Position numbers and translations under genes: made by a program. DNA of 64,000 bases, taken from positions 3,348,001-3,412,000 of the forward strand of contig OZ220680.1 of NCBI GenBank assembly GCA_965116345.1, in the 5' to 3' direction. Positions 15,406 to 24,666 of the stretch are shown one piece after another; position 1 is the stretch's first letter, and the number at the start of each line of letters is the position of its first letter. The notes under the pieces are model-generated. The model made no database searches. It was not told the DNA's origin and saw nothing but the letters and a program-made list of their open reading frames with translations. This DNA is from VXYL01 sp965116345 (lineage in GTDB: Bacteria > Pseudomonadota > Gammaproteobacteria > Pseudomonadales > Azotimanducaceae).

Positions 15406-16629
15406 CTAGCCCAATGCCCGGGTGAAGTCCTCGATCAGGTCGTCGATGTCCTCGATGCCTGGGGAGATCCGGATCAGCGAGTCGGCGATGCCCATCTCGG
15501 CGCGAAGTTCCGGTCCCATCTCGTGGTAGATGGTGGCGGCGACGGGAATTGCCAGCGTGCGGTTGTCCCCCAGGTTGGTCGACTTGATGACCAGTTCGAG
15601 GCGATTGAGCATCGACAACGGGTCGATGTCGTGCGTCGGTTCGAAGCTGAACAGGGCGCCGGGATGGCGGAACAACCGCGTCGCGCGGCCGTGCTCGGGA
15701 TGGTTGGCAAGGCCCGGGTAGTAGACCTTGGCGATCTTGTCGTGGGCGGCGAGAAAGTTCACGAGGGCGCGGGCGTTGGCGCACTGGCGTTCCATGCGCA
15801 GCGCCAGTGTCTCGGCGCCGAGGGCCAGGTGGTGCGCCGACTCGGGACCGAGCGTGGCACCGAAGTCGCGCAGGCCCTTCTTGCGGACCTGGGTGATGGC
15901 CCACTTCTCCGGGCCACCCTTCTTGTAGGTTTCGTCGAGGTTGTCGAACGAGGTCCAGTCGAACCGACCCGTTTCGGTGACGGCGCCGCCCACGGCATTG
16001 CCGTGACCGCCGATGTACTTGGTGAGGCTGTTGACGATGAGCGAAGCGTCCACGTCCACGGGCTGGAACAGGTATGGCGAGGTCAGGGTGTTGTCGACGA
16101 CGTAGATCAGGCCCCGTTCGCGGCACAGCCTGCCGATGCCCTCGAGGTCGGTCACCTGGGTTCGTGGATTGGCTATGGTCTCGACGAACACCAGCCGGGT
16201 TTCCGGGCGCAGAGCTTCCTCGACGGCGTCGGTGCGGGTGGCGTCGACGAAGGTCACGTCCAGACCCTGGGCGGCGAACGTCTGGAACAGGCTCGTGGTG
16301 TTGCCGAACAGATAGGCGCTCGACACGAAGTGGTCGCCCCGGCGCAGCAGGGCGAACAGCACCGTGCCGATGGCCGCCATGCCGGTGCCGAAGCAGACCG
16401 TGGCGACACCGTGTTCCATGGCGTCGATCTTGGCTTCGAGGGCGGACACCGTCGGATTGACCTGGCGCGTGTAGGAGTAGTTGCTGCTCCTTCCCTGGAA
16501 GACGTCAACCAGATCCTGGACGTCGTCGTAGCCGTAGGCCACGTTGGCGTGGATGGGCTTGTGCAGTGAGCCGTGCTCGACGCCGCCCCGTCGGTCGGAG
16601 TGCAGCGTCGATGTGGTGAAACCGGGCAT
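15406..16629 (-). CDS. Cystathionine gamma-synthase / O-acetylhomoserine sulfhydrylase family PLP enzyme
   Basis: A PLP-dependent enzyme of Cys/Met metabolism, 407 residues, cytoplasmic. Landmarks are YSYTRQVNPTVSALEAKIDAME (substrate-side loop), FGTGMAAIGTVLFALL, VVDNTLTSPYLFQPVDV and the PLP lysine segment NSLTKYIGGHGNAVGG. The C-terminal SLIRISPGIEDIDDLIEDF is a family hallmark. The visible sequence does not separate cystathionine gamma-synthase from O-acetylhomoserine sulfhydrylase or methionine gamma-lyase. The start ATG at 16629 (MPGFTTSTLHSD) is typical of the family. It stands alone, 38 bp downstream of the NUDIX gene. Confidence 0.88.
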   Translation of the reverse strand: MPGFTTSTLHSDRRGGVEHGSLHKPIHANVAYGYDDVQDLVDVFQGRSSNYSYTRQVNPTVSALEAKIDAMEHGVATVCFGTGMAAIGTVLFALLRRGDHFVSSAYLFGNTTSLFQTFAAQGLDVTFVDATRTDAVEEALRPETRLVFVETIANPRTQVTDLEGIGRLCRERGLIYVVDNTLTSPYLFQPVDVDASLIVNSLTKYIGGHGNAVGGAVTETGRFDWTSFDNLDETYKKGGPEKWAITQVRKKGLRDFGATLGPESAHHLALGAETLALRMERQCANARALVNFLAAHDKIAKVYYPGLANHPEHGRATRLFRHPGALFSFEPTHDIDPLSMLNRLELVIKSTNLGDNRTLAIPVAATIYHEMGPELRAEMGIADSLIRISPGIEDIDDLIEDFTRALG

Positions 16630-16667
16630 GACGACGGTGGCGTGACGCGTGGGGGCGGACTATAGCG

Positions 16668-17219
16668 CTATCGATGCAGGTCTTCGAACAGCGGAAAGAC
16701 GCGCGCCAGCGCCGACAGGGCGAGGGCATGGCGTAGCCGACCGTCCTTCATGGCGGCGCGCATGTCGTCCAGTGCCATCAACTCGATCCCGATCGCCTCG
16801 CCGGGTCCGGGCTCGGGTTCGGCGACACGTTCCACGCCGTCGGCGAGGTAGTGGTGACAGAGATGCGGGTGGATGGCCGGATTCGGTTCCACGGCGCCGA
16901 GGTAGGTCCACTTGCCGCCGCCGTAACCCGTCTCCTCGAGCAGTTCCCGCTTCGCGGCTGCGAGCGGCTTCTCGCCCTGGTCGACCATCCCGCCGGGGGT
17001 CTCCAGGGTGCGGGCGCCGATGCCGAAGCGGTACTGGTCGACCATGACGGAGTGCCCTTCCGGGGTGAGCGCGACGACGTTGATCCAGTCCACCGACTCC
17101 AACACCAGGCGCTTCAGAACCGGCTCGCCCGCAGGGTGTCGCATCCAGTCGAAGCGGACGTCCAGGATGCCCAGATGGGGGCCCCGTTCGGAGCGGACCC
17201 GGTGCCAGTCGAGTTTCAT
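16668..17219 (-). CDS. NUDIX hydrolase, ADP-ribose pyrophosphatase-like
   Basis: Hydrolyses a nucleoside diphosphate linked to another moiety, probably ADP-ribose or a related sugar nucleotide. The 183-residue protein has a complete NUDIX box at 77-99: Gly77, five residues, Glu83, seven residues, then RELLEETGY. The upstream segment VDQYRFGIGARTLETPGG fits the ADP-ribose pyrophosphatase subgroup. The ATG at 17219 overlaps the stop of the AttH-like gene by one base (TGATG), so translation is probably coupled. Confidence 0.85.
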   Translation of the reverse strand: MKLDWHRVRSERGPHLGILDVRFDWMRHPAGEPVLKRLVLESVDWINVVALTPEGHSVMVDQYRFGIGARTLETPGGMVDQGEKPLAAAKRELLEETGYGGGKWTYLGAVEPNPAIHPHLCHHYLADGVERVAEPEPGPGEAIGIELMALDDMRAAMKDGRLRHALALSALARVFPLFEDLHR

Positions 17220-18331
17220 CAATACCCCGTCAATTCCATGTAGCCGCGCCCCACGCGCCGGCCGTCCTCGTCCTCAAGATACGCGACGCCCTCCCAGTAT
17301 CGAACCGACGTATCCATGACCTGGTCTTCGAATGCGGCCCGAACGACGAAACGCTCGTCGTCGCCCAGACCGAGATGCCAGGCCACGGGCCAGCCATGCC
17401 AATGATCCGTCGCGGTCAGCGTGAAGTCGCCGGCGCTGAGCTGCCGGGGCGGCGCGTCGGCGAAGGAGAGGGTCCCGGCGTTGTACTCGTCGGTCTGGCC
17501 GTCGACGCGGCGCAGCCGGTAGAGCATGAGGTCGCGGCCATCGTCCAGATGCAGGGCGAACCAGTCCCAGCCGGCGTACTCCGCCGCGAGCACGCTGGTG
17601 CTCCACTCCCGGTCCAGCCAGGCGTTGCCGGTGACGGCGTGGGTTTCGCCGTCGATGGCGACTTGCCCAGCGGCTTCGATTCGAGGCGCGGAGTAGTAGT
17701 GGGACGCATTGCGGGCGCCTTTTCGTGACAGACCGTTGTCGCCCTGCGCCACGAACGGCCGGGTGCCCGTCAACGTCAGGTCGACGCGGAACGCCGGGGT
17801 CGCGGCTTCGAGGCGAAGCGGCCAGAAGTCAGCGGTGGTGGCGGACAGGCTCCAGCCGTCGATGTAGGCACGGAATGGCGCCGTGTCGACGCCTGCGAGC
17901 GCGGCATGACCGCGGCTGAAACGTTCGTCGTCGAGGTGGCGCCGGCGAGCGACGTCAGCGACCGCGAGGTGTCCCATGTAGACCTGTCCGGTTCGCCAAG
18001 CGTCGGCACCGTCGGTATCGGCATCGACATCGGGCCGCGGTTCGATGCCCTGGCGGAACAGCGTGAACTGGACGCCGAATTCGTGGCCCTGGTTCGTGGA
18101 GACCACTGCGGTCAGGTACCACCACTCGCTCCGATAGGCGGGGTGGGTGCCGTGGTCCCGGGGAAACGCGAAGTCGACGGCCCGGTCCGCCACCGCGAAG
18201 CCGCGAAGCTGTCCGTCGTCGGAACCGAGTATCGAATGCAGGCTGCGGCTTGTCGGCGGTGACGATTCGGAGCAGCCGGCCAGGAGAACGGCGGTGACTA
18301 CGGTCGCGCGTATTGCCGTGATCGCGCCCAC
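17219..18331 (-). CDS. AttH-like lipocalin-fold lipoprotein (CrtC-like hydrolase superfamily)
   Basis: A predicted outer-envelope lipoprotein: the N-terminus ends VLLAGCSES, a lipobox with Cys near residue 20. The remaining 350 residues are of the AttH/carotenoid-hydratase type, with FAFPRDHGTHPAYRSEWWYLTAVV near 55-78, a central GNAWLDREWSTSVL and the paired DWFALHLDDGRDLMLYRLR. The GTG at 18331 is 1 bp after the permease stop. Gene order (ATPase, FtsX-type permease, AttH-like protein) matches the att-type export modules known from Agrobacterium and many proteobacteria. The substrate is unknown. A chlorophyll/carotenoid hydratase role is unlikely in this context. Confidence 0.82.
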   Translation of the reverse strand: MGAITAIRATVVTAVLLAGCSESSPPTSRSLHSILGSDDGQLRGFAVADRAVDFAFPRDHGTHPAYRSEWWYLTAVVSTNQGHEFGVQFTLFRQGIEPRPDVDADTDGADAWRTGQVYMGHLAVADVARRRHLDDERFSRGHAALAGVDTAPFRAYIDGWSLSATTADFWPLRLEAATPAFRVDLTLTGTRPFVAQGDNGLSRKGARNASHYYSAPRIEAAGQVAIDGETHAVTGNAWLDREWSTSVLAAEYAGWDWFALHLDDGRDLMLYRLRRVDGQTDEYNAGTLSFADAPPRQLSAGDFTLTATDHWHGWPVAWHLGLGDDERFVVRAAFEDQVMDTSVRYWEGVAYLEDEDGRRVGRGYMELTGY

Positions 18332-18332
18332 G

Positions 18333-20744
18333 TCACACCTGGCCGCGAAACGATGCGCGGTAGGCGGGCAACGCCCCGGCGGCGACCGCGCCCGCCATCC
18401 CGACCAGGGCCGGAACGGCGACCGATGACGGCACGATATTAAGATCGATGGTCCACCCGAACGCGGCCGGATTGACGAAGTCGCACAGCACCCACGCGAT
18501 GACGATGCCCAGCGGCACGGCTGCGAACACGGCGATGCCCCCCAACGCCACGGCCTCCGACAGAGCCAGGCGCCACAACCCGGCTCGGGAGTGGCCCACC
18601 GCCGAGAGCACCCGGAACTCCGGGGCGCGACCCGCCTGGAGCGCGGTCAGTGCGGCGTAGAGCCCGACGGCCGCGACGAGCAGGGCGACCGTCGTCAGCG
18701 CGCGACTGACGGCGAATGTGCGGTCGAACACGTCCATGGCGAGTTCCCGCACGGCGGACCGGTTGCTCACCCGGTTCGCGCCGAAGCGTTCGCTCAGGAT
18801 CGCGGTCAGTCGGGGTATGGCTTCCGGCGCCGCCAGGATGGACACCCGGTGCCATCGGATCGCGGGCAACGTGCCGGTGCCCTCGAACGAGCTCTGCATC
18901 ACCGCCGGCAGGATCATCCTCGGCGCGGGGGCACCGAAGTCGCGGAACACGTGGGCGACCGGGACGTCGACACGGTTCCCTGCGGCGGTCACGGTCACGG
19001 TATCTCCCGCTTCGATGCCGAATCGGCGGGCGGCCACCTCGTTCAACATGCCGCGCTTCTCGAGCGGACCGTCGAAGCCGTAGCGTGCGGTTTCGGCGGC
19101 ATCGAGGCGGGCGATGCGCACATCCACCGGCCCCTGTTCGAGGCGCGCCCGAAAGTCGCCGTAGCGGCGGACTTGGCGGAACCCCGGGAGTTCGGCCAGG
19201 GTGGTGATGTCGACGTCGTCGGCGTCGCTGAGAGTTATACCCTCCCACAGGCGCACGTCGAGCATGGCCGAGAAGTCCCGGCGCAGACTCTCCACCATCA
19301 GGTCCATGCCGATCGCCACCGCCACGGCGATGGACAACGCGCCGAGCGCGAGCCGGAGCTCGCCGCTGCGCTCCGCTGCGGCCCGCAGGCCTGATCGAAC
19401 GGTGAGCGAGCGGCCCAACGAGGCCAGATGCCGCACAGCGGCACCGGCCAGCGGCACCACGTGAACGATCTGGACGAGGACAATCGCGAACAGGGCGACG
19501 AAGGCGGTACCCAGGGCGCCGCTCGCCAGGCCGCCGATGGCGACGACCGCGGCGAGCAGGCCGACGCCGACGCGCAGCCCGGGACGGGAGCGGCGGGAAG
19601 AACGAACGACCAGTGGCCCGAGGGCCGACACCAGCAGGCCTCCCACGAGGGCCTTGCCGACGATCCACGCATCGAGCGACGCCACACCGGATCCGGGCGA
19701 TGCCGCCGCTCCCACCCCGGCGGACTGCAGCAGGGCATCGGCCAAGACGGTGCCGAGCGCCAAGCCGGCGACGGACCCGAGGGCACCGATGATCAGCCCT
19801 TCGGTGCACGCCGCCAGCTGCAGGATGCCCGGCGAAGCGCCGAGCGTGACCAGGCGCTGCTGTTCGGTTCGTCGGCGGGCGGCGTTCGAGACACTCGCCT
19901 GGAAGGCGATGATGGCCGCCATCAGTAGGCAGAGGAGGGAGAGCATGCCGAGGTTGAAGACGATGGCATCGGCGAAACGCCGCGTCGGGTTCCAGACGTT
20001 CCTTGCCGTCACCGTGTAGCCGTCGATGACCGGATCGGCGTAGCGCGGCAGGCTGGCGGCGATTCCCGGGAGAAGTTCATCGAGCCGGTCGAGGAAGGTG
20101 AGCCGGGGGCTGGCGGCGCTGATCCAGACCGCATCGAGCTGGCCTTGTCGACCGAGCAGTCGTTGCGCGGTAGGCAGGTCGGCCAGCATCACGTCGGTGT
20201 CGGACTCGATCACGGCGACGTGAATCCCGGCGATTGTGCCGCCGTCGGCCTCGATGTCGGCAGCGGTCGCGGGCGAGGCGATCACCACGTCGTCGACCAG
20301 ATAGCGGTCGAGCCCGGCGCCGGGATACCGCTCGCCGTCACCGCCGGGACGCCATCCGGTCGAGACCGTATCGTCTTCGCCCATGCCGCAGTCCCTACAC
20401 ACGGCCAACGGGTCGAAACCGATGATCCGTCGCGGTTGGCCGCGGATGGAGACGAATCCTTCGATCACCGGGAGCATCGCCTGGATGCCGTCGAGGGTGT
20501 CGTGGCCGCCTCGCCAACGCCGGCGCAGATCGAAATAGTCGACTTCGCCGAAGGTGTCGCCGGAGACGATATGCGTGTGCCCGCCGCCGACGGGATCCTC
20601 GAGGCCGGCTCTGATCGACTCGCTCAACAGGTGGACGGTGACGATGGCCAGCACGGCCAGCGCGACGCCGACGAAGGAAGCCGCGGGCCCCACCGGATGG
20701 CGGACCGCAAAGCGCAGCTGGCTTTTTACGAGGAGCAAGGTCAC
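18333..20744 (-). CDS. FtsX-type ABC transporter permease of an Att-like export system
   Basis: A large inner-membrane permease of 803 residues. The start GTG at 20744 overlaps the ATPase stop as GTGA. It opens TLLLVKSQLRFAVRHPVG, then a membrane segment (about 20-45) and a large periplasmic domain. Further membrane segments are around 265-290, 315-345, 360-390, 395-440, 470-490, 685-710, 725-750 and 770-795. This duplicated FtsX/MacB-like layout with about ten membrane segments is typical of AttF/AttG-like permeases, which move lipoproteins or small molecules out of the membrane rather than importing solutes. It lies between its ATPase and the AttH-like lipoprotein. Confidence 0.85.
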   Translation of the reverse strand: MTLLLVKSQLRFAVRHPVGPAASFVGVALAVLAIVTVHLLSESIRAGLEDPVGGGHTHIVSGDTFGEVDYFDLRRRWRGGHDTLDGIQAMLPVIEGFVSIRGQPRRIIGFDPLAVCRDCGMGEDDTVSTGWRPGGDGERYPGAGLDRYLVDDVVIASPATAADIEADGGTIAGIHVAVIESDTDVMLADLPTAQRLLGRQGQLDAVWISAASPRLTFLDRLDELLPGIAASLPRYADPVIDGYTVTARNVWNPTRRFADAIVFNLGMLSLLCLLMAAIIAFQASVSNAARRRTEQQRLVTLGASPGILQLAACTEGLIIGALGSVAGLALGTVLADALLQSAGVGAAASPGSGVASLDAWIVGKALVGGLLVSALGPLVVRSSRRSRPGLRVGVGLLAAVVAIGGLASGALGTAFVALFAIVLVQIVHVVPLAGAAVRHLASLGRSLTVRSGLRAAAERSGELRLALGALSIAVAVAIGMDLMVESLRRDFSAMLDVRLWEGITLSDADDVDITTLAELPGFRQVRRYGDFRARLEQGPVDVRIARLDAAETARYGFDGPLEKRGMLNEVAARRFGIEAGDTVTVTAAGNRVDVPVAHVFRDFGAPAPRMILPAVMQSSFEGTGTLPAIRWHRVSILAAPEAIPRLTAILSERFGANRVSNRSAVRELAMDVFDRTFAVSRALTTVALLVAAVGLYAALTALQAGRAPEFRVLSAVGHSRAGLWRLALSEAVALGGIAVFAAVPLGIVIAWVLCDFVNPAAFGWTIDLNIVPSSVAVPALVGMAGAVAAGALPAYRASFRGQV

Positions 20745-21397
20745 GCCAACGGGATCACTTCGTCGGCCCGTTCGGCGATGCGCTGGCTGTGGGTTGCGAC
20801 CAGTAGCGCACAACCCGCGTTTGCAGCCGCCTGCCAAAGCAGATCGGTTACCCGGGCGGCATTGGCGGCATCCAGGTTGCCGGTGGGCTCGTCGGCCAGG
20901 ACGATGGCCGGCTCATGGACGAGCGCCCGGGCGATGGCCACACGTTGCTGCTCGCCACCGGAAAGGGTTGCCGGGAATCGCTCGGCGCATTCCGCCACGC
21001 CGAGGGCCTCGAGGCGCGCGAGGGCGACTTGCCGATCCGTCGGCCGGCGATTGAGCTCCAAGGGCAGAAGCACGTTCTCGACCACCGTGAGCGTGGGCAC
21101 GAGGTTGAAGAACTGGAACACGAAGCCGAGGTGCCGTCGCCGGTAGCGGACGCGTTGCCGCTCGGAAGCGGCGGACACCAGAAACGGATCTTCGCCGGAC
21201 GCTTCGAATCGGACCTCGCCCTCGTCGGGTACGAGAACGCCGGCGACAAGATTCAACAACGTGGACTTGCCCGAGCCACTCGGCCCCCAAAGGGCCGCCA
21301 CCCGCCCGGGCGCCAAGTCGAATTCGACGGCGCCGGGAACCCGCCTCACCGTCCCCCCGTCTTCGAAGCGCTTGGCCGCCCCGAGAACCCTGAGCAT
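20741..21397 (-). CDS. ABC transporter ATPase, LolD/MacB type, of the Att-like system
   Basis: The ATP-hydrolysing subunit, 218 residues, cytoplasmic face of the membrane. Walker A is GPSGSGKST (near residue 40), the signature is LSGGEQQRVAIARAL, Walker B is IVLADEPTGNLD, and the switch histidine is in VATHSQ. The start MLRVLGAAKRFEDGG at 21397 is chosen over a codon six residues upstream. It ends in a 4-bp overlap with the permease. The FtsX-type partner places it in the LolD/MacB branch. Confidence 0.88.
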   Translation of the reverse strand: MLRVLGAAKRFEDGGTVRRVPGAVEFDLAPGRVAALWGPSGSGKSTLLNLVAGVLVPDEGEVRFEASGEDPFLVSAASERQRVRYRRRHLGFVFQFFNLVPTLTVVENVLLPLELNRRPTDRQVALARLEALGVAECAERFPATLSGGEQQRVAIARALVHEPAIVLADEPTGNLDAANAARVTDLLWQAAANAGCALLVATHSQRIAERADEVIPLA

Positions 21398-21422
21398 GGT
21401 TGCCCGACCGTGCAAGTTGGCG

Positions 21423-22199
21423 TTAGGAAATCGGGCCGACCGAGAAGCGGTCGCGTTGCAGCCCTTGCTGATGGAGCGCGTCGCTGACCTCGCCGAGATG
21501 CAGTCCCGCGCTCACGGCCGTCAGCAGCTCGCCCACATTGGCGTGGCTTGCCACGGTGCGCAGGGTCGTCAGCGTCGGATGGATCATCTGCCAGCGGCCG
21601 GCGTCGAAGTGGGCGAGTGCATCGTCGGCCGTGACCCAGGAGCCGGACACCGTCTCGCGACGGTGACCGACGGCACGTTGTCCGCTGGGCATCGCGGCGA
21701 CGAAGAAGCGGGTGTCGAAGCGGGCAGGCGCCGACTCGGGTGTGATCCAGTGGCTGAAGTACATGACCCGGTCGGTGGCCAGCGTCAGACCCTCGCGACG
21801 TGCCAGCGACGCGAGGTTCTCGCTGCCGCCGATGAGCGCGTTCCGGTACGCCTCGAATCGGGCCGCCTCGGCGTCGCTCCCGGGCTCGAACAAGGACCCC
21901 GACCGGTAGGCGAGCAGCACCCCGCATTCCTCGAAGCACTCGCGAATCGCCGTCACCCAGTACCGCAGGCCGCCGCCATCGACACCGAGGATGTAGGACG
22001 CGGAGGCGTCGCCGAGTTCATGGCAGAGGTGGTCCAGACCATCGTCCTCGCCGTCCACTTTGCCGCCGGGGAATACGTGCAGGTTCGGGAAGGTGCCCCG
22101 CCCGGGGCGTTGCACCATAAAGACCTCGATGCCGCCATCGCCTTGGCGGACGACCAGTACCGTCGCCGCCTTACGGATGCCGTGAGCCTCGGCTGCCAA
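21423..22199 (-). CDS. NUDIX hydrolase of the long (NUDT19-like) type
   Basis: A 258-residue NUDIX protein. The N-terminal VFMVQRPGRGTFPNLHVFPGG leads into a NUDIX box split by an insert of about 30 residues, with the catalytic half AIRECFEECGVLL. This split box is characteristic of the NUDT19/RP2p group, which hydrolyses CoA and related diphosphates. The TTG start at 22199 is supported by a strong AGGAGG site just upstream. It lies 25 bp from the ATPase gene and may be co-transcribed with the Att-like system, giving NUDIX genes at both ends of the module. The substrate is an inference. Confidence 0.78.
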   Translation of the reverse strand: MAAEAHGIRKAATVLVVRQGDGGIEVFMVQRPGRGTFPNLHVFPGGKVDGEDDGLDHLCHELGDASASYILGVDGGGLRYWVTAIRECFEECGVLLAYRSGSLFEPGSDAEAARFEAYRNALIGGSENLASLARREGLTLATDRVMYFSHWITPESAPARFDTRFFVAAMPSGQRAVGHRRETVSGSWVTADDALAHFDAGRWQMIHPTLTTLRTVASHANVGELLTAVSAGLHLGEVSDALHQQGLQRDRFSVGPIS

Positions 22200-22413
22200 G
22201 GGTCCTCCTCCAAGTCGTTCCGAGGATCATCTTATCAGCGGAGCACGCCGGGGCCCGCAAGGCACGTTTTCACCGCGTTGCTGTTGAGCGCGGCTTTCTA
22301 GCGTCCAAGGCGTCGTAGCAGGGACAATCTCCAACCGGCGATTCGGCCCGGCACCTTGATCTGTTAGGCTCCGCGCCAACCAGGCACCGCCATAGGACCG
22401 CACAGGCTCATCC

Positions 22414-24291
22414 ATGCACCGGACAAAGGGCAAGTTCCTGGGACTCGTCGTGGCGTCGACCGCCTTGGCGGTCACGGCGGCCGAGGCCCCGTGTACGGAC
22501 CCGGACTACAAGCACGGCATTTCGTACTTGCTGCCGTTGAAGTACGACGCGGAATTCACCCACTTCGAGTGGGCCAATCCGGACGCACCGAAGGCGGGCA
22601 TGATGCGTCTGCCGGCGCTCGGCACCTACGACAACTACAACAACATCCTCGAGAAGGGCCGCATGGCCGCCGGCTACGAGGTCAGCGGCGGACTGGTCTA
22701 CGACAAGCTCCTCGAAGGCGCCGCCGACGAGCCGGTCAGCGCCTACGGTCGGCTGGCCGAGGGAGTCGCCAAGGGACCCAACCTCGACTGGATCGCCTTC
22801 AAGCTGCGCGACAACGCCTACTGGCACGACGGCAGGCCGATCACGGTGGAGGACGTGTTGTTCACCTTCGAGATGTTCCTCGAGCACGGCTCGGTGGTGA
22901 TCCGCACGGCGCTGTCCGACCTCGACCGCGTGTTCGCATTCGGCGAGCGCGAGGTGTGCTTCGTGCGCGATACCGACAAGGAGGTCAATCCCGCCCTGCC
23001 GTTCGCGATCGGCGGCTACGGCATCCTGCCGAAGCACTACTGGGAAACGCGCGACATCAGCAAGACCACGGTCGAGCCGCCGCTGGGCAGCGGTCCATAT
23101 CGGTTGAAGCGCGCCGAGACCGGGCGGCTTCTGGAGTTCGAACTCGACGAGGGCTATTGGGGCCGGGACATCCCGGTGAACCGTGGCCGCTACAACTTCA
23201 CGCGCGTCAAGTTCGACTACTTCAAGGACGACGGGGTGATGCTGGAAGCGCACAAGAGCGACGTGTTCGACATCCGCGAGGAGGGCGTGTCCAAGAACTG
23301 GGCGACCCAGTACGACTTCCCCGCCGTGCGCGCGGGGCTGTTCAAGCGCGATCTGCGCAAGCTGGCGCGCGTCGAGGGACTTTGGTGGCCCATATTCTGG
23401 AACACCGAGAAGCCCCCCTTGGACGATGTCCGGGTGCGTGAAGCGCTGTGGTTGCTGTACGACTTCGCGTGGACCAACCGGGTGCTGTTCTACAACTTCT
23501 ATCTGAAGGGTGTGAGCCTGTTCCAGAACTCGCCCATGGCACACGGCGGGCTGCCGAGCGAGAAGGAACTGGAGCTGTTGGAACCGTGGCGCGACCAGCT
23601 GCCGCCGCGTGTGTTCACCGAGGCTTTCGACCATCCGCCGAGCACGGGCTACGGCCTGCGGCGGGACCGGATCAAGCGTGCCCTCGAACTCTTCAAGGCA
23701 GCCGGGTGGGAGATGCAGGACGGCGTCATGCGCAACATCGACACCGGGCAGCCCTTGAGTCTGAACTTCATCGGCGTGTCCTACTATTCCATCCGCCAGA
23801 ACCTGTCGCTGATGGACAACCTGGCGCGGGTGGGTATCGATGCCGGGGGACGGTCGCCGGAAGTCTCGAATTGGCTCTACCGCAGCCGCACCGGAAAGTT
23901 CGACGGCAACTCCAACCGCTGGGGACCGGGTCACATGCCGGGGCTGGCCCTGCGCAACTGGTTCGGCAGCGACGCCGCCGGCCAGGACTACGGCCAGAAC
24001 TGGGCAAGAATCCGCAATCCGGTGATCGACAGCCTGATCGACACCATCATCCGCGCGAAGACCGCCGAGGACCTGTACGCGGCGACGCGCGCCCTCGACC
24101 GTGTCTTCCTATGGAACTTCTACCTGATCCCGCTGGGCTCGCAACCGGGTTTCCGCCTGGTGCACTGGGACAAGTTCGGCGAGGTGCGCCGCGACGATCT
24201 CAACCGGGTTCCCTTCGTCGATGCCTGGTGGTGGGACGAGGCCAAGGCGCGCCGCGTCGAGGAGGGACTGGCAGCGCTCGACGACGAGTAG
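22414..24291 (+). CDS. YejA-like extracellular solute-binding protein (family 5)
   Basis: A periplasmic peptide-binding protein of 625 residues. The signal peptide (about 1-23) is FLGLVVASTALAVTAAEA. The mature part opens with KHGISYLLPLKYDAEFTHFEWANPDAPKAG, the FxWANPDAPKGG motif of the YejA group, and includes GLVYDKLLEGAADE, ISKTTVEPPLGSGPYRLKR and the C-terminal IPLGSQPGFRLVHWDKF. YejA works with YejB, YejE and YejF in oligopeptide and microcin C uptake. No permease or ATPase genes are adjacent here. The YejB-like permease at the window start is on the opposite strand 22 kb away, so the system is split or there is more than one copy. The 214 bp upstream show no clear promoter. Confidence 0.88.
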   Translation: MHRTKGKFLGLVVASTALAVTAAEAPCTDPDYKHGISYLLPLKYDAEFTHFEWANPDAPKAGMMRLPALGTYDNYNNILEKGRMAAGYEVSGGLVYDKLLEGAADEPVSAYGRLAEGVAKGPNLDWIAFKLRDNAYWHDGRPITVEDVLFTFEMFLEHGSVVIRTALSDLDRVFAFGEREVCFVRDTDKEVNPALPFAIGGYGILPKHYWETRDISKTTVEPPLGSGPYRLKRAETGRLLEFELDEGYWGRDIPVNRGRYNFTRVKFDYFKDDGVMLEAHKSDVFDIREEGVSKNWATQYDFPAVRAGLFKRDLRKLARVEGLWWPIFWNTEKPPLDDVRVREALWLLYDFAWTNRVLFYNFYLKGVSLFQNSPMAHGGLPSEKELELLEPWRDQLPPRVFTEAFDHPPSTGYGLRRDRIKRALELFKAAGWEMQDGVMRNIDTGQPLSLNFIGVSYYSIRQNLSLMDNLARVGIDAGGRSPEVSNWLYRSRTGKFDGNSNRWGPGHMPGLALRNWFGSDAAGQDYGQNWARIRNPVIDSLIDTIIRAKTAEDLYAATRALDRVFLWNFYLIPLGSQPGFRLVHWDKFGEVRRDDLNRVPFVDAWWWDEAKARRVEEGLAALDDE

Positions 24292-24516
24292 CGGATTCGC
24301 CGCCCGGCGACTGCTTCTTCCTGTTGCCCCACCAGCAGGCCATCACCGTGAACCGCTGGGACCGCCTTGTCGGCGTACGAAGATGCCTGGTCGAAACCGT
24401 GTTCGAGTCATCGGCCTAGGCTGCGTGCATTGACGCCCTTGGGGTGACCGTACGGCAAGGCGCGCGATCGCCCCGACGGCGTTCCAGGACTGCCAAAAGG
24501 ACAGCGGAGAAAGTGG

Positions 24517-24545
24517 TTGACGCGCTCTCTCTCCGGGGGTACTGT
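24517..24545 (+). promoter_or_regulatory. Promoter of the dcw operon
   Basis: TTGACG (24517-24522), a 17-bp spacer and TACTGT (24540-24545) form a near-consensus sigma-70 promoter about 120 bp upstream of mraZ. The remaining 225 bp between yejA and this promoter (24292-24516) contain no gene or obvious terminator hairpin with a T-tract. Confidence 0.6.
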
Positions 24546-24547
24546 CC

Positions 24548-24580
24548 GGGTGAAATGTGGGAAATAATGGGTTAAACGGG
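24548..24580 (+). promoter_or_regulatory. Candidate MraZ operator: GGG triplets at about 10-bp period
   Basis: GGG triplets recur at 24548, 24559, 24569 and 24578; two of them are TGGG boxes 10 bp apart (24558 and 24568). In E. coli MraZ binds TGGGN boxes separated by 5 bases upstream of its own gene. The position directly downstream of the promoter -10 fits autorepression of the dcw operon. Confidence 0.55.
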
Positions 24581-24666
24581 CTTAGTTTGGACAAGGATGT
24601 GTTGTTGGTCAGGGACGACCACCCACGTTCGAGGCCCAGAGAGGCCCGCCAACGCGACCGGGAACG

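Noticed and set aside
22408..23934. A 508-codon antisense frame over yejA
   Set aside because: The plus-strand frame encodes a full YejA-like protein with signal peptide; the antisense has no motifs or ribosome site.
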